A stretch of DNA of 64,000 bases, taken from contig CALVTO010000001.1 in NCBI GenBank assembly GCA_944362705.1, positions 81,416 through 145,415 on the forward strand, in the 5' to 3' direction. The notes beneath the pieces were generated by a model. The model saw only the letters and a list, made by a program, of their open reading frames with translations. It did no database searches and was not told the DNA's origin. The stretch is from an uncultured Clostridia bacterium (GTDB lineage: Bacteria > Bacillota > Clostridia > Christensenellales > UBA1242). Within the stretch, counting starts at the first letter, position 1. Every line of letters begins with the position of its first letter. Made by a program: the position numbers and the translations under genes. Shown one piece after another: positions 27,232-34,673 of the stretch.

Positions 27232-27987
27232 ATGTTTGTCGATACACATTGTCACGTTGTTATGAACCCCAAAGGTGCAGAACAAATTGTGCAAAATTTT
27301 GAAAAAGATTCCATTGATTTTGTAGTTACTATTGGTACAAATGTAAAGAATAGCGCCGAAGCGGTTGCGTTTGCCAACGCGCATACGAACGTATATGCTA
27401 CGGTAGGGGTCTACCCAGAATATGCCGAAGAAAACATGCAACAAGCGCTTGCACAAATCGAAACGTTGCTTAAAGAACCTAAAGTGGTTGCTATTGGTGA
27501 AATAGGGCTCGATTATCACACCCCAGGGTATCAAAAACAGTGGCAACAAGCTTTGTTTCGCCAACAACTCAATTTAGCCATTGCCTACAACAAAACGGTT
27601 GTCATTCATAGCCGTGAAGCCACGCAAGATATGCTTACCATTTTAAAAGAATATGCGCCTAAATTAAAACATATTGTATTGCATTGTTTTTCCGGGTCTG
27701 TAGAATCCGCCAAGGAATTTTTGCGTTTAGGTTGCTATATTTCTTTTGCGGGGCCTATTACGTTTAAAAAAACAAACCGTGAAATTTTACATCACATTCC
27801 GCTAGATAGGCTTTTAATTGAAACCGATTCACCATACTTAGCACCAGAACCTGTGCGCGGTACGGTAAACGAGCCTGCAAATGTAAAATTTGTTGCACAA
27901 AAAATTGCCGATACACTTGAAATGCCGGTAGAAAAACTTGCACAAATTACTAAAGAAAATGCAAAAAGGGCGTTTGGTATTGTATGA
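27232..27987 (+). CDS. tatD: TatD family metal-dependent deoxyribonuclease
   Basis: 251 residues, full length. TIM-barrel metal ligands: FVDTHCHV (His6, His8), GEIGLDYH (Glu), VIHSREA (His), VLHCFSG (His) and ETDSPYLAPEPVRG (Asp). TatD enzymes are 3'-5' DNases, and the gene beside ksgA is the usual yabD position. The stop overlaps rsmA by 4 nt (ATGA). Confidence 0.95.
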   Translation: MFVDTHCHVVMNPKGAEQIVQNFEKDSIDFVVTIGTNVKNSAEAVAFANAHTNVYATVGVYPEYAEENMQQALAQIETLLKEPKVVAIGEIGLDYHTPGYQKQWQQALFRQQLNLAIAYNKTVVIHSREATQDMLTILKEYAPKLKHIVLHCFSGSVESAKEFLRLGCYISFAGPITFKKTNREILHHIPLDRLLIETDSPYLAPEPVRGTVNEPANVKFVAQKIADTLEMPVEKLAQITKENAKRAFGIV

Positions 27988-28802
27988 AGGAATTATTAAA
28001 TAAATATCAATTTCATTTTAAAAAGGGGTATGGGCAAAACTTTTTAACCGATACCAATTTGTTGCGTGCTATAACAACCGATGCAGGCATAACCGCAAAC
28101 GATGTTGTTTTAGAAATTGGGGCAGGTGCGGGCGCACTTACACAGCAACTTGCAAAAGTAGCTAAGCGTGTGGTTGTGTACGAAATTGATACCAACTTAA
28201 AGCCCATATTAGAAGAAAACTTAAAAGAATTTCAAAATGTTACCTTAGTATTTCAAGATTTTATGAAGGTTTCAGCGCAAAACTTGCAAAACGAGGTTGG
28301 AACTACGTTTAAAGTAGTTGCAAACTTGCCGTACTATATTACTACACCTATTCTTTTTAAACTGTTAGAAGAAACAACGGGTTTGCAAAGTATTACCATT
28401 ATGGTGCAAAAAGAAGTGGGAGAAAGAATTGTTGCGCCAAGTGGCAACAAGGAATATGGTGTGTTAAGCGTTATGTTGCAACATAAAGGTAGTTGCAGTA
28501 TAAAACGTATGGTAAAACGAAACATGTTTACGCCAGCGCCAAAGGTTGATTCTTGCATTGTGCACATACAATTATATACATATACGTTTGCATGCGAATC
28601 TATGTTTCAAAAAGTAGTTAAACAAGGGTTTTCTATGCGACGCAAGCAACTGGCGAATGTATTACAGCAAACGTTAGGGGTTGCCAAAGAGACCATACAT
28701 ATTTTTTTAGAAAAACAACATCTGCCTTTAACCGCGCGTGCGGAAGAACTAACGGTAGCGCAGTTTGAAGCGCTAGCCATGTACTTACAAGAAAATACGT
28801 AA
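27984..28802 (+). CDS. rsmA: 16S rRNA dimethyladenosine transferase RsmA (KsgA)
   Basis: 272 residues. SAM motif I LEIGAGAGALTQQLA, the acidic YEIDTN, and catalytic motif NLPYYITTPILF, followed by the C-terminal helical domain (GFSMRRKQLANVL). It dimethylates two adjacent adenines in helix 45 of 16S rRNA during 30S maturation. Start ATG 27984 overlaps the tatD stop. Confidence 0.96.
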   Translation: MKELLNKYQFHFKKGYGQNFLTDTNLLRAITTDAGITANDVVLEIGAGAGALTQQLAKVAKRVVVYEIDTNLKPILEENLKEFQNVTLVFQDFMKVSAQNLQNEVGTTFKVVANLPYYITTPILFKLLEETTGLQSITIMVQKEVGERIVAPSGNKEYGVLSVMLQHKGSCSIKRMVKRNMFTPAPKVDSCIVHIQLYTYTFACESMFQKVVKQGFSMRRKQLANVLQQTLGVAKETIHIFLEKQHLPLTARAEELTVAQFEALAMYLQENT

Positions 28803-28901
28803 AATTTCTACGTGTTTTCTTTTTTTTCGCGTTTCTTTTTTTTGTACCCGCGGGTAACAAGTGTATAAAAGCGGGTATACTTGTTGCATAAGGAGAATAT
28901 T

Positions 28902-29678
28902 ATGTCAGCAAAGTACATGTTATTACAATCGCTTTTAAAAGAACAAAGCCAAACCACTGCCGTTTTAAAATTTTTTGTAACCACGCAAGGAAATATGGTG
29001 TGTTTAAAAGGGAATATGCCTAACGCAGAAACCTTTACCTTTTTTATTATGGACGCCGAAGGTAATTGGGACTTATGTACACTTTCATCTAATAAAGTAC
29101 AAGAAAGCACCATGCCTACATGGAATACGCCTTTTCAAGTATTGTTGTGTCAGCAAGAATCGCCTTGTTTTTATGGTTCAAGTAAACAAGAAGGTTATAA
29201 TAAGGCGTTTTATCAAACATTTTTAGAAAAACTAGAAGTGGTAGAAAGTGAAGGGCTATTTACCGAGGGCAACACCGAAGAACTTATTGATGAAATCATA
29301 GAAGCATACGATGAAGTCGATCAAAAGCAAAAGAAGTATGCTACGCAAACGTTTTTTCAAGAGGTTTTGCCTTCGCTTACCACACTTTTTCAAACATGCC
29401 CACGCGATGAATTGTTAGAAGATATGGTACTGCATTCTAAATGGGTACGCGCATATCAAAAAAACGATTGTTTGCTTGTTGGCATTATTTATAAAGATAA
29501 CCAACCAAAGTATGTAAGCTTAGGTAAGCCGGTTATGGATGTTCGGCATTATCAAAAAGAGTTTAACCAAAGTTATGTGTTTGTGCTTAATAAAAAACAA
29601 CCGTTATATTTTGGATACGAGTTATTGTTTCTAGATGCAATGAGCGGTAAGCCAGTTTGCCCTTTAAAAAGCGCCTAA
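28902..29678 (+). CDS. Hypothetical cytosolic protein
   Basis: 258 residues, no membrane segment or signal, acidic in the middle (LIDEIIEAYDEVDQKQKK). The N-terminal half looks beta-rich (VCLKGNMPNAETFTFFIMDAEGNWDLCTL) and the C-terminal half mixed (YQKNDCLLVGIIYKDNQPKYVSLGKPV). I recognise no family. SD AAGGAGA precedes ATG 28902. It has its own promoter (TATACT at 28873-28878 region), so it is probably monocistronic between rsmA and the lipoprotein gene. Confidence 0.65.
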   Translation: MSAKYMLLQSLLKEQSQTTAVLKFFVTTQGNMVCLKGNMPNAETFTFFIMDAEGNWDLCTLSSNKVQESTMPTWNTPFQVLLCQQESPCFYGSSKQEGYNKAFYQTFLEKLEVVESEGLFTEGNTEELIDEIIEAYDEVDQKQKKYATQTFFQEVLPSLTTLFQTCPRDELLEDMVLHSKWVRAYQKNDCLLVGIIYKDNQPKYVSLGKPVMDVRHYQKEFNQSYVFVLNKKQPLYFGYELLFLDAMSGKPVCPLKSA

Positions 29679-29703
29679 ATAGGGGAATAATTTTGCAATT
29701 TTG

Positions 29704-29733
29704 TTGACAAAAGCCTAATGTTTCTTATACAAT
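29704..29733 (+). promoter_or_regulatory. Promoter for the propeller lipoprotein
   Basis: TTGACA (29704-29709), N18, TACAAT (29728-29733); SD GGAGAG follows. Confidence 0.75.
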
Positions 29734-29765
29734 ATAAATTGCAAAATTTTATGGAGAGAATTGGT

Positions 29766-31151
29766 ATGAAAAAATGGTTATCAGCATTATGTGCTGTTGT
29801 GCTTGTGGCAACTTGCCTATTTACATTTACCGCTTGTGGTAATAAAAATTTAGTCGAAAGTTCCAATAGTACGGCTAGCGTTATAAGTAATGGGGGCATG
29901 CTCACCGTACATAATGGGTATTTATATTTTGTTAACGGAACAAACACCAATAATGGGAAAAACAACACATATGGTTCGGTTACACAAGGCGCTATCTGTC
30001 GCATTCCTGTCGATGAAAATGGCAATATTCAAGAGAAGGAAGATGGGTCTTTGCCAACAGCCGAAGTGGTTGTGCCTAGTTTGGTTGGGTTTGATTTAGG
30101 CTCTGTTGCTATTTATGGCGATTATTTATATTATTCAACCCCAAGTAATCAAAAAAATGTAAATAGCGAAGTGTTATATGGCTTAACCGAATTTCGTCGT
30201 TTAAACTTAAACAACATAAAAGGTAAAACGGAACTTATGTACACCACCAAATCTAGTGACGATACAGTTGATTTTACGTATTACACCGTGGGTGATAAAA
30301 CGTTATATTTAGTAGTGTATGAAAAAAGTAGTAATAACATTACCAGTATTCGTTTGGGTAAAAACCCAGTAACAAAAGTTATTGCTTCTCATGTTAAAAA
30401 TTATCTATTTGCAGAACAATCAAGTGCAAATGCTATGCAAGAAGGCGTAAGTACCAAAGTATATTATACAACCGAAGCCGATAATGCTTCTTACGAAACC
30501 GGCGTAAAAGTGTATAGTATGTTGCCAGATGGTTCACAAAAAACTGAAATTGGTAGTGGGGAAGATTATAGTTTGCTTGCTATTCGCGCAGGTAAATTAT
30601 ATTATTCTTACACCAGCGGTGATTATACATACATGTACGCAACCACCGATGGAGCAACCTTTCATATTCAAACAGATACACTTATTTCAGCAAGCCGTTC
30701 TACTTACGATAAAATGCTATTTTTAGAAGATGGCTCTATTGTTATTCAAGAAAAAACAAAAAAAGATGATAAAGATGTATACTATGTGCGTCGCATATTG
30801 TGGCAAAATAAAGAAATTGCTGTAAACTATATTTTATATAAAGGTCAGGTTGAATTTTTAGGCATTTATGAAAATAGTATTGTGTTTACCGATACCGACG
30901 ATGGCACCATCAATAAAGTAGATTACACGAAAGATAATTCCAACAACGAAAATACCATTATTCTTTGTGAAGAAGAGTTTGAAAAAGCCGACGGAAACTT
31001 AGTTGGTGAAATTGTTGGTGATTATGTATACGGGTTTATTAATAAGGCGGTAGATGAAGATTCCACCACTAAAAAAACCTATGTATATCGTGTTCCATTA
31101 AACCCAGCGGAAGACGAAGTGGTAGAAGCTGAACTTGTTGCGGTGCTTTAA
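29766..31151 (+). CDS. Lipoprotein with beta-propeller-like repeats
   Basis: 461 residues. The signal peptide ends in a lipobox (TFTACGN), giving a lipid anchor at Cys about 22. The mature part has recurring blade-like strands such as LTVHNGYLYFVNG, VAIYGDYLYYSTPS, LAIRAGKLYYSYTSGD and VGDYVYGFINK, spaced about 40-60 residues. This is the pattern of DUF5050-type propellers in Clostridia. The likely site is the outer face of the membrane and the role may be binding or scaffolding; no catalytic residues are evident. It is monocistronic. Confidence 0.75.
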   Translation: MKKWLSALCAVVLVATCLFTFTACGNKNLVESSNSTASVISNGGMLTVHNGYLYFVNGTNTNNGKNNTYGSVTQGAICRIPVDENGNIQEKEDGSLPTAEVVVPSLVGFDLGSVAIYGDYLYYSTPSNQKNVNSEVLYGLTEFRRLNLNNIKGKTELMYTTKSSDDTVDFTYYTVGDKTLYLVVYEKSSNNITSIRLGKNPVTKVIASHVKNYLFAEQSSANAMQEGVSTKVYYTTEADNASYETGVKVYSMLPDGSQKTEIGSGEDYSLLAIRAGKLYYSYTSGDYTYMYATTDGATFHIQTDTLISASRSTYDKMLFLEDGSIVIQEKTKKDDKDVYYVRRILWQNKEIAVNYILYKGQVEFLGIYENSIVFTDTDDGTINKVDYTKDNSNNENTIILCEEEFEKADGNLVGEIVGDYVYGFINKAVDEDSTTKKTYVYRVPLNPAEDEVVEAELVAVL

Positions 31152-31197
31152 ATATGAAAGCATGTATCTTAAAAAAAGAATATTATATGCAAAATAA

Positions 31198-31228
31198 AAA
31201 AACAGCAAATGCTTTTTGCTGTTTTTTT
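31198..31228 (+). terminator. Intrinsic terminator after the lipoprotein
   Basis: Stem aaacagcaaa / tttgctgttt with a T7 tail. Confidence 0.9.
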
Positions 31229-31322
31229 ACTCTTACATAGGGCATTGTATACTTCTATGTTTACATGCATGTTCTGTTATGTGAATTTATGAAAATAGAA
31301 TACGTTTATTTTTATAATTTTC

Positions 31323-31351
31323 TTGACTTTTGTATAGGGGTTTGGTATATT
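31323..31351 (+). promoter_or_regulatory. Promoter of the gatCAB-aspS leader
   Basis: TTGACT (31323-31328), N17, TATATT (31346-31351). The -10 ends 6 nt before an ATG at 31358, so +1 should fall on or next to the first base of the leader peptide ORF. Confidence 0.8.
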
Positions 31352-31357
31352 GATGTC

Positions 31358-31411
31358 ATGCATATACAAATCATTCTAAATAACACTAATCATAATTGTG
31401 CATGCAAATAG
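31358..31411 (+). CDS. Asn-rich leader peptide (attenuator)
   Basis: A 17-codon ORF, MHIQIILNNTNHNCACK, ending at TAG 31409-31411. Codons 8, 9, 11 and 13 are Asn (AAT, AAC, AAT, AAT). It has no SD; its ATG sits at the leaderless distance from the -10. It precedes an operon that makes Asn-tRNA(Asn) and ends 2 nt before the central pairing segment of the attenuator. It was found by reading the leader and is too short for ordinary gene callers. That it is translated is inferred. Confidence 0.7.
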   Translation: MHIQIILNNTNHNCACK

Positions 31412-31451
31412 AAGTTTGTATACCTTTTTTGTTTATGAACATATTGTAAGT

Positions 31452-31478
31452 CCAAGGTATACAAACCTTGGCTTTTTT
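31452..31478 (+). terminator. Attenuator terminator
   Basis: CCAAGG, 8-nt loop, CCTTGG, C, T6; located 50 nt before the gatC start. Confidence 0.85.
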
Positions 31479-31527
31479 GTGTACTACGTACCCTTAACTT
31501 TATAGGAAAAATAAGGAGAAAACACGA

Positions 31528-31803
31528 ATGGAAATAAAAGAAATTCAACATTTAGAAGAATTATCCAACTTAAAATTGTCATCTCAACAGCGAGAACGCT
31601 TTGCCCAAGATTTAGATAATATTATACAGTTTGCTTCTCAAATTTCAAAAGAAACACATCAAGCGCAAGGGTTTATACAAAGTATACATCTTAACGAATT
31701 GCGTGAAGATATTGTTCAGCCAAGTTTGCCACAAGAAAAAGTTGTTATCAATGCACCCGATCAAAGAAAAGGTTGCTTTGCAGTGCCAAGAATTATGGAG
31801 TAG
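31528..31803 (+). CDS. gatC: Asp-tRNA(Asn)/Glu-tRNA(Gln) amidotransferase subunit C
   Basis: 91 residues, a small helical clamp that stabilises the GatA-GatB complex. Typical segments are EIQHLEELSNLKLSSQQRERFAQDLDNIIQF and LREDIVQPSL. SD AAGGAG precedes ATG 31528. It is the first structural gene after the attenuator; gatA follows after 3 nt. Confidence 0.93.
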   Translation: MEIKEIQHLEELSNLKLSSQQRERFAQDLDNIIQFASQISKETHQAQGFIQSIHLNELREDIVQPSLPQEKVVINAPDQRKGCFAVPRIME

Positions 31804-31806
31804 GTT

Positions 31807-33237
31807 ATGAGAGAGTTAGGAGTTATTGAATTACGTGAGAAAATAAAGGCTGGCGAAATACGGTCGGTTGATATTACGCAAGAATATATACAAGCAATAA
31901 AACAAAGTAAAACCAATGCCATAATTGAAATTTTTGCCGACGCTATAGAGCAAGCGCAAGAAATAGATAAAAAAATACAACAAGGCTACACGGGTAAACT
32001 TGCGGGCGTGCCTATTATTATTAAAGATAACATTTTAGTAGAAGGTAAACATGCAAGCGCAGGTTCGCTGTTTTTAAAAGATTATATTGCCCAATATACA
32101 TCTACGGTAGCACAAAAATTACTTGATGAAGGTGCGGTTATTTTGGCCCGTGCAAACATGGATGAATTCGCTATGGGAAGTGGTACAGAGCATAGTGCCT
32201 ATTTTAAAACGTATAACCCGCTGGATACAACTCGAGTTCCAGGTGGCTCATCTGGCGGAAGCGCGGCTGCGGTTATTGAAAATTTATGCGCCGCTGCCTT
32301 GGGTACCGATACAGGCGGTTCTATACGTCAGCCTAGTTCTTATTGTGGTGTGGTTGGTATGAAACCAACATATGGTCGCGTTTCTAGATATGGTGTTGTG
32401 GCTTTTGCAAGTTCACTTGACCAAGTAGGTCCCATTACAAAAAACGTACAAGATAACGCTTTATTGCTTGAAGTTTTATCTGGAACCGATATACACGATG
32501 AAACCACGGCAAGAAATCAGGTTATCGATTTTTCTTCTCGTATTGGTAAAAGTTTACAAGGCCTAAAAGTGGGTATTGTACAGTCTGTAGATGCCATGGT
32601 GCAGGGCTTAGACGTAGAGTCGCATTATGAAAAAATGAAAGAGTTTTTACAACAACATGGTGCAACGCTTGTTGATGTGCAAATACCGCATTTGCAGCTT
32701 GTTTTGCCAGCATATTACATCATTGCCCCTGCGGAAGCGGCAAGTAACCTTGCGCGTTTTGATGGTGTAAAATATACTAGCCGTAGTCAAAGCGCACAAA
32801 CGCTTAACGAAATTTATACATTATCACGTACAGAATTTTTTGGAGATGAAGTTAAGCGCAGAATTATGTTGGGTAACTATGTGCTTTCCAGCGGTTATTT
32901 CGATGCTTACTACAATAAAGCTCGTTCTGTGCAAGCGCAATTGCGAGAAGAATACATAAAGGCGTTTCAATCGTGTGATGTCATTTTAATGCCAACGGCG
33001 AAAGGTGAAGCTTATAAAATAGGTGGAAAAGCCAATCCGTTAGATGCGTATAAAGAAGATATTTTTACGGTAAGTGCTAACATTGCAGGGTTACCAGCCA
33101 TATCTATTCCATTTGGCGTAGGTAATCATAAACTGCCAATAGGTATGCAGTTTTTGGCGCCACACTTTGAAGAAAAAACTTTATATCAAGTAGCAAGTTA
33201 TGTAGAAAAACACAAGGAGGATATTCATGGAGTATGA
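31807..33237 (+). CDS. gatA: Aspartyl/glutamyl-tRNA amidotransferase subunit A
   Basis: 476 residues of amidase-signature family. The catalytic Ser-cisSer-Lys triad lies in PIIIKDNI (Lys), PGGSSGGSAAAV and GTDTGGSIRQPSS (Ser residues). GatA releases ammonia from glutamine and channels it to GatB. It overlaps gatB by 11 nt, indicating coupled translation of the complex. Confidence 0.97.
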   Translation: MRELGVIELREKIKAGEIRSVDITQEYIQAIKQSKTNAIIEIFADAIEQAQEIDKKIQQGYTGKLAGVPIIIKDNILVEGKHASAGSLFLKDYIAQYTSTVAQKLLDEGAVILARANMDEFAMGSGTEHSAYFKTYNPLDTTRVPGGSSGGSAAAVIENLCAAALGTDTGGSIRQPSSYCGVVGMKPTYGRVSRYGVVAFASSLDQVGPITKNVQDNALLLEVLSGTDIHDETTARNQVIDFSSRIGKSLQGLKVGIVQSVDAMVQGLDVESHYEKMKEFLQQHGATLVDVQIPHLQLVLPAYYIIAPAEAASNLARFDGVKYTSRSQSAQTLNEIYTLSRTEFFGDEVKRRIMLGNYVLSSGYFDAYYNKARSVQAQLREEYIKAFQSCDVILMPTAKGEAYKIGGKANPLDAYKEDIFTVSANIAGLPAISIPFGVGNHKLPIGMQFLAPHFEEKTLYQVASYVEKHKEDIHGV

Positions 33238-34657
33238 TGTTGTTATTGGGCTAGAAGTACACGCAGAACTAAAAACACAAAGTAAATGTTTTTGTTCATG
33301 TGCAAATTCTTTTGGCCAAGAACCAAACACAACGTGCTGTCCTGTTTGTGTTGGCTTGCCGGGCGCGTTGCCTGTTTTGAATAAAAAAGCAGTGGAACAA
33401 ACCATACGTGCAGGTGTAGCCCTAGGTTTTGAAATTAACAAAACAGCTATATTTGAAAGAAAAAATTATTTTTATCCCGATCTTGCAAAGGCCTATCAAA
33501 TTTCGCAATTAGTAAAACCTATTTGCATTAATGGTCATTTGCGTGTAGGTGAGAAAGATATTCCTATCAACCGCATACACCTAGAAGAAGATGCCGGAAA
33601 GCTTGTACACGGAACCGATGGTAAAACTTTAATCGATTATAACCGTGCGGGGGTGCCTTTAATAGAACTTGTAACCGATGCGTTGAAAGAACCACACATA
33701 GAAACTGCCAATGAAGCCGTTGAATTTCTAGAAAAATTGAGACAAATTTATATTTACGCAGGCATATCTGATTGTATGCAAGAACGTGGTCAAATGCGTG
33801 CGGATGTCAATATAAGTTTAAAACCAAAGGGTAGTAAACAGTTTGGCACAAAAGTAGAAATGAAAAACATTATGGGCTTTCGTTCGGTGAAAAGAGCTAT
33901 AGAATATGAAATTGCAAGGCAAAAAGAAATTTTAGAAGATGGCGGGGTGATTGAACAAGAAACGCGTAAATGGGATAACGAAAAAGGCATTAACTTTACG
34001 TTAAGAACAAAAGAAAACGCACAAGATTATCGCTATTTTCCAGACCCAGACTTGTTAGCCGTGCAGATAAGCGAAGAAGAAGTAGAGCAAATTAAAAAAT
34101 CTATTCCTATTCTTCCAAGCCAATATAAACATACATATATGCAAGAATATGCGTTAAGCGAGTACGAAGCCGATGTTTTATTACAATTTAAACATGTCAA
34201 CGACTTTTTTAATGCATGCGTTGCCATTTATCCTAATCCAAAATCACTTTGTAATTGGATATTAACAGATATATTAACAAAAATAAAAACAGAATCTGGC
34301 GCGGGTCCAATACTCATTTCTGCACAAGATTTTGTATGGCTTGTTCAAAATGTAGACAATAAAAAAATCAATAAAATTAACGCAAAAGAAGACGTGCTAG
34401 AAGAAATTTGGGGCACATCTAAGTCGGCCGAAGAAGTGGCAAAAAAGAAAAATATCATGATCGATATTAACGACCAAGCGCTTGACGGCATTATTCAAGA
34501 AGTTTTAAAAGTTCATATAGCAGTTGTAGAACAATTTAAAACAGAAAACGACCCTAAAATATTAAATTTCTTAGTAGGGCAAGTCATGAAAACCACGCGT
34601 GGTAAAGCAAATGCGTCTGTGGTTATGGAAAAAATTAAAAAATTTACACAAAAATAA
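33227..34657 (+). CDS. gatB: Aspartyl/glutamyl-tRNA amidotransferase subunit B
   Basis: 476 residues. The N-terminal kinase-like domain begins YDVVIGLEVHAELKT and has the zinc Cys set CFCSCANSF and NTTCCPVCVGLPG, plus RIHLEEDAGK. The C-terminal helical and YqeY domains bind the tRNA elbow (LNFLVGQVMKTTRGKA). It phosphorylates and amidates misacylated Asp-tRNA(Asn) or Glu-tRNA(Gln). SD AAGGAGG lies inside gatA. aspS follows 16 nt downstream in the same direction. Confidence 0.97.
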   Translation: MEYDVVIGLEVHAELKTQSKCFCSCANSFGQEPNTTCCPVCVGLPGALPVLNKKAVEQTIRAGVALGFEINKTAIFERKNYFYPDLAKAYQISQLVKPICINGHLRVGEKDIPINRIHLEEDAGKLVHGTDGKTLIDYNRAGVPLIELVTDALKEPHIETANEAVEFLEKLRQIYIYAGISDCMQERGQMRADVNISLKPKGSKQFGTKVEMKNIMGFRSVKRAIEYEIARQKEILEDGGVIEQETRKWDNEKGINFTLRTKENAQDYRYFPDPDLLAVQISEEEVEQIKKSIPILPSQYKHTYMQEYALSEYEADVLLQFKHVNDFFNACVAIYPNPKSLCNWILTDILTKIKTESGAGPILISAQDFVWLVQNVDNKKINKINAKEDVLEEIWGTSKSAEEVAKKKNIMIDINDQALDGIIQEVLKVHIAVVEQFKTENDPKILNFLVGQVMKTTRGKANASVVMEKIKKFTQK

Positions 34658-34673
34658 AAAGGAGAATATATAC

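Larger units (their letters stand above)
31358..31479 (+). promoter_or_regulatory. Ribosome-mediated transcription attenuator for gatCAB-aspS
   Basis: There are three mutually exclusive segments. A, 31363-31370 (tatacaaa), lies inside the leader ORF. B, 31414-31426 (gtttgtatacctt), begins just after its stop. C, 31454-31466 (aaggtatacaaac), overlaps the terminator's 5' arm and loop. A:B pairs over 8 bp and B:C over 13 bp without mismatch. The terminator is CCAAGG (31452-31457) with CCTTGG (31466-31471) and T6. A ribosome stalled at the Asn codons would cover A and leave B free to pair with C (read-through); one reaching the stop would cover B and let the terminator form. No T-box consensus is present. 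Confidence 0.75.

Noticed and set aside
31358..31527. T-box riboswitch in front of gatC
   Set aside because: No T-box consensus (TGGNACCGCG-like) or specifier stem is present; the leader peptide and alternative stems explain the terminator better.
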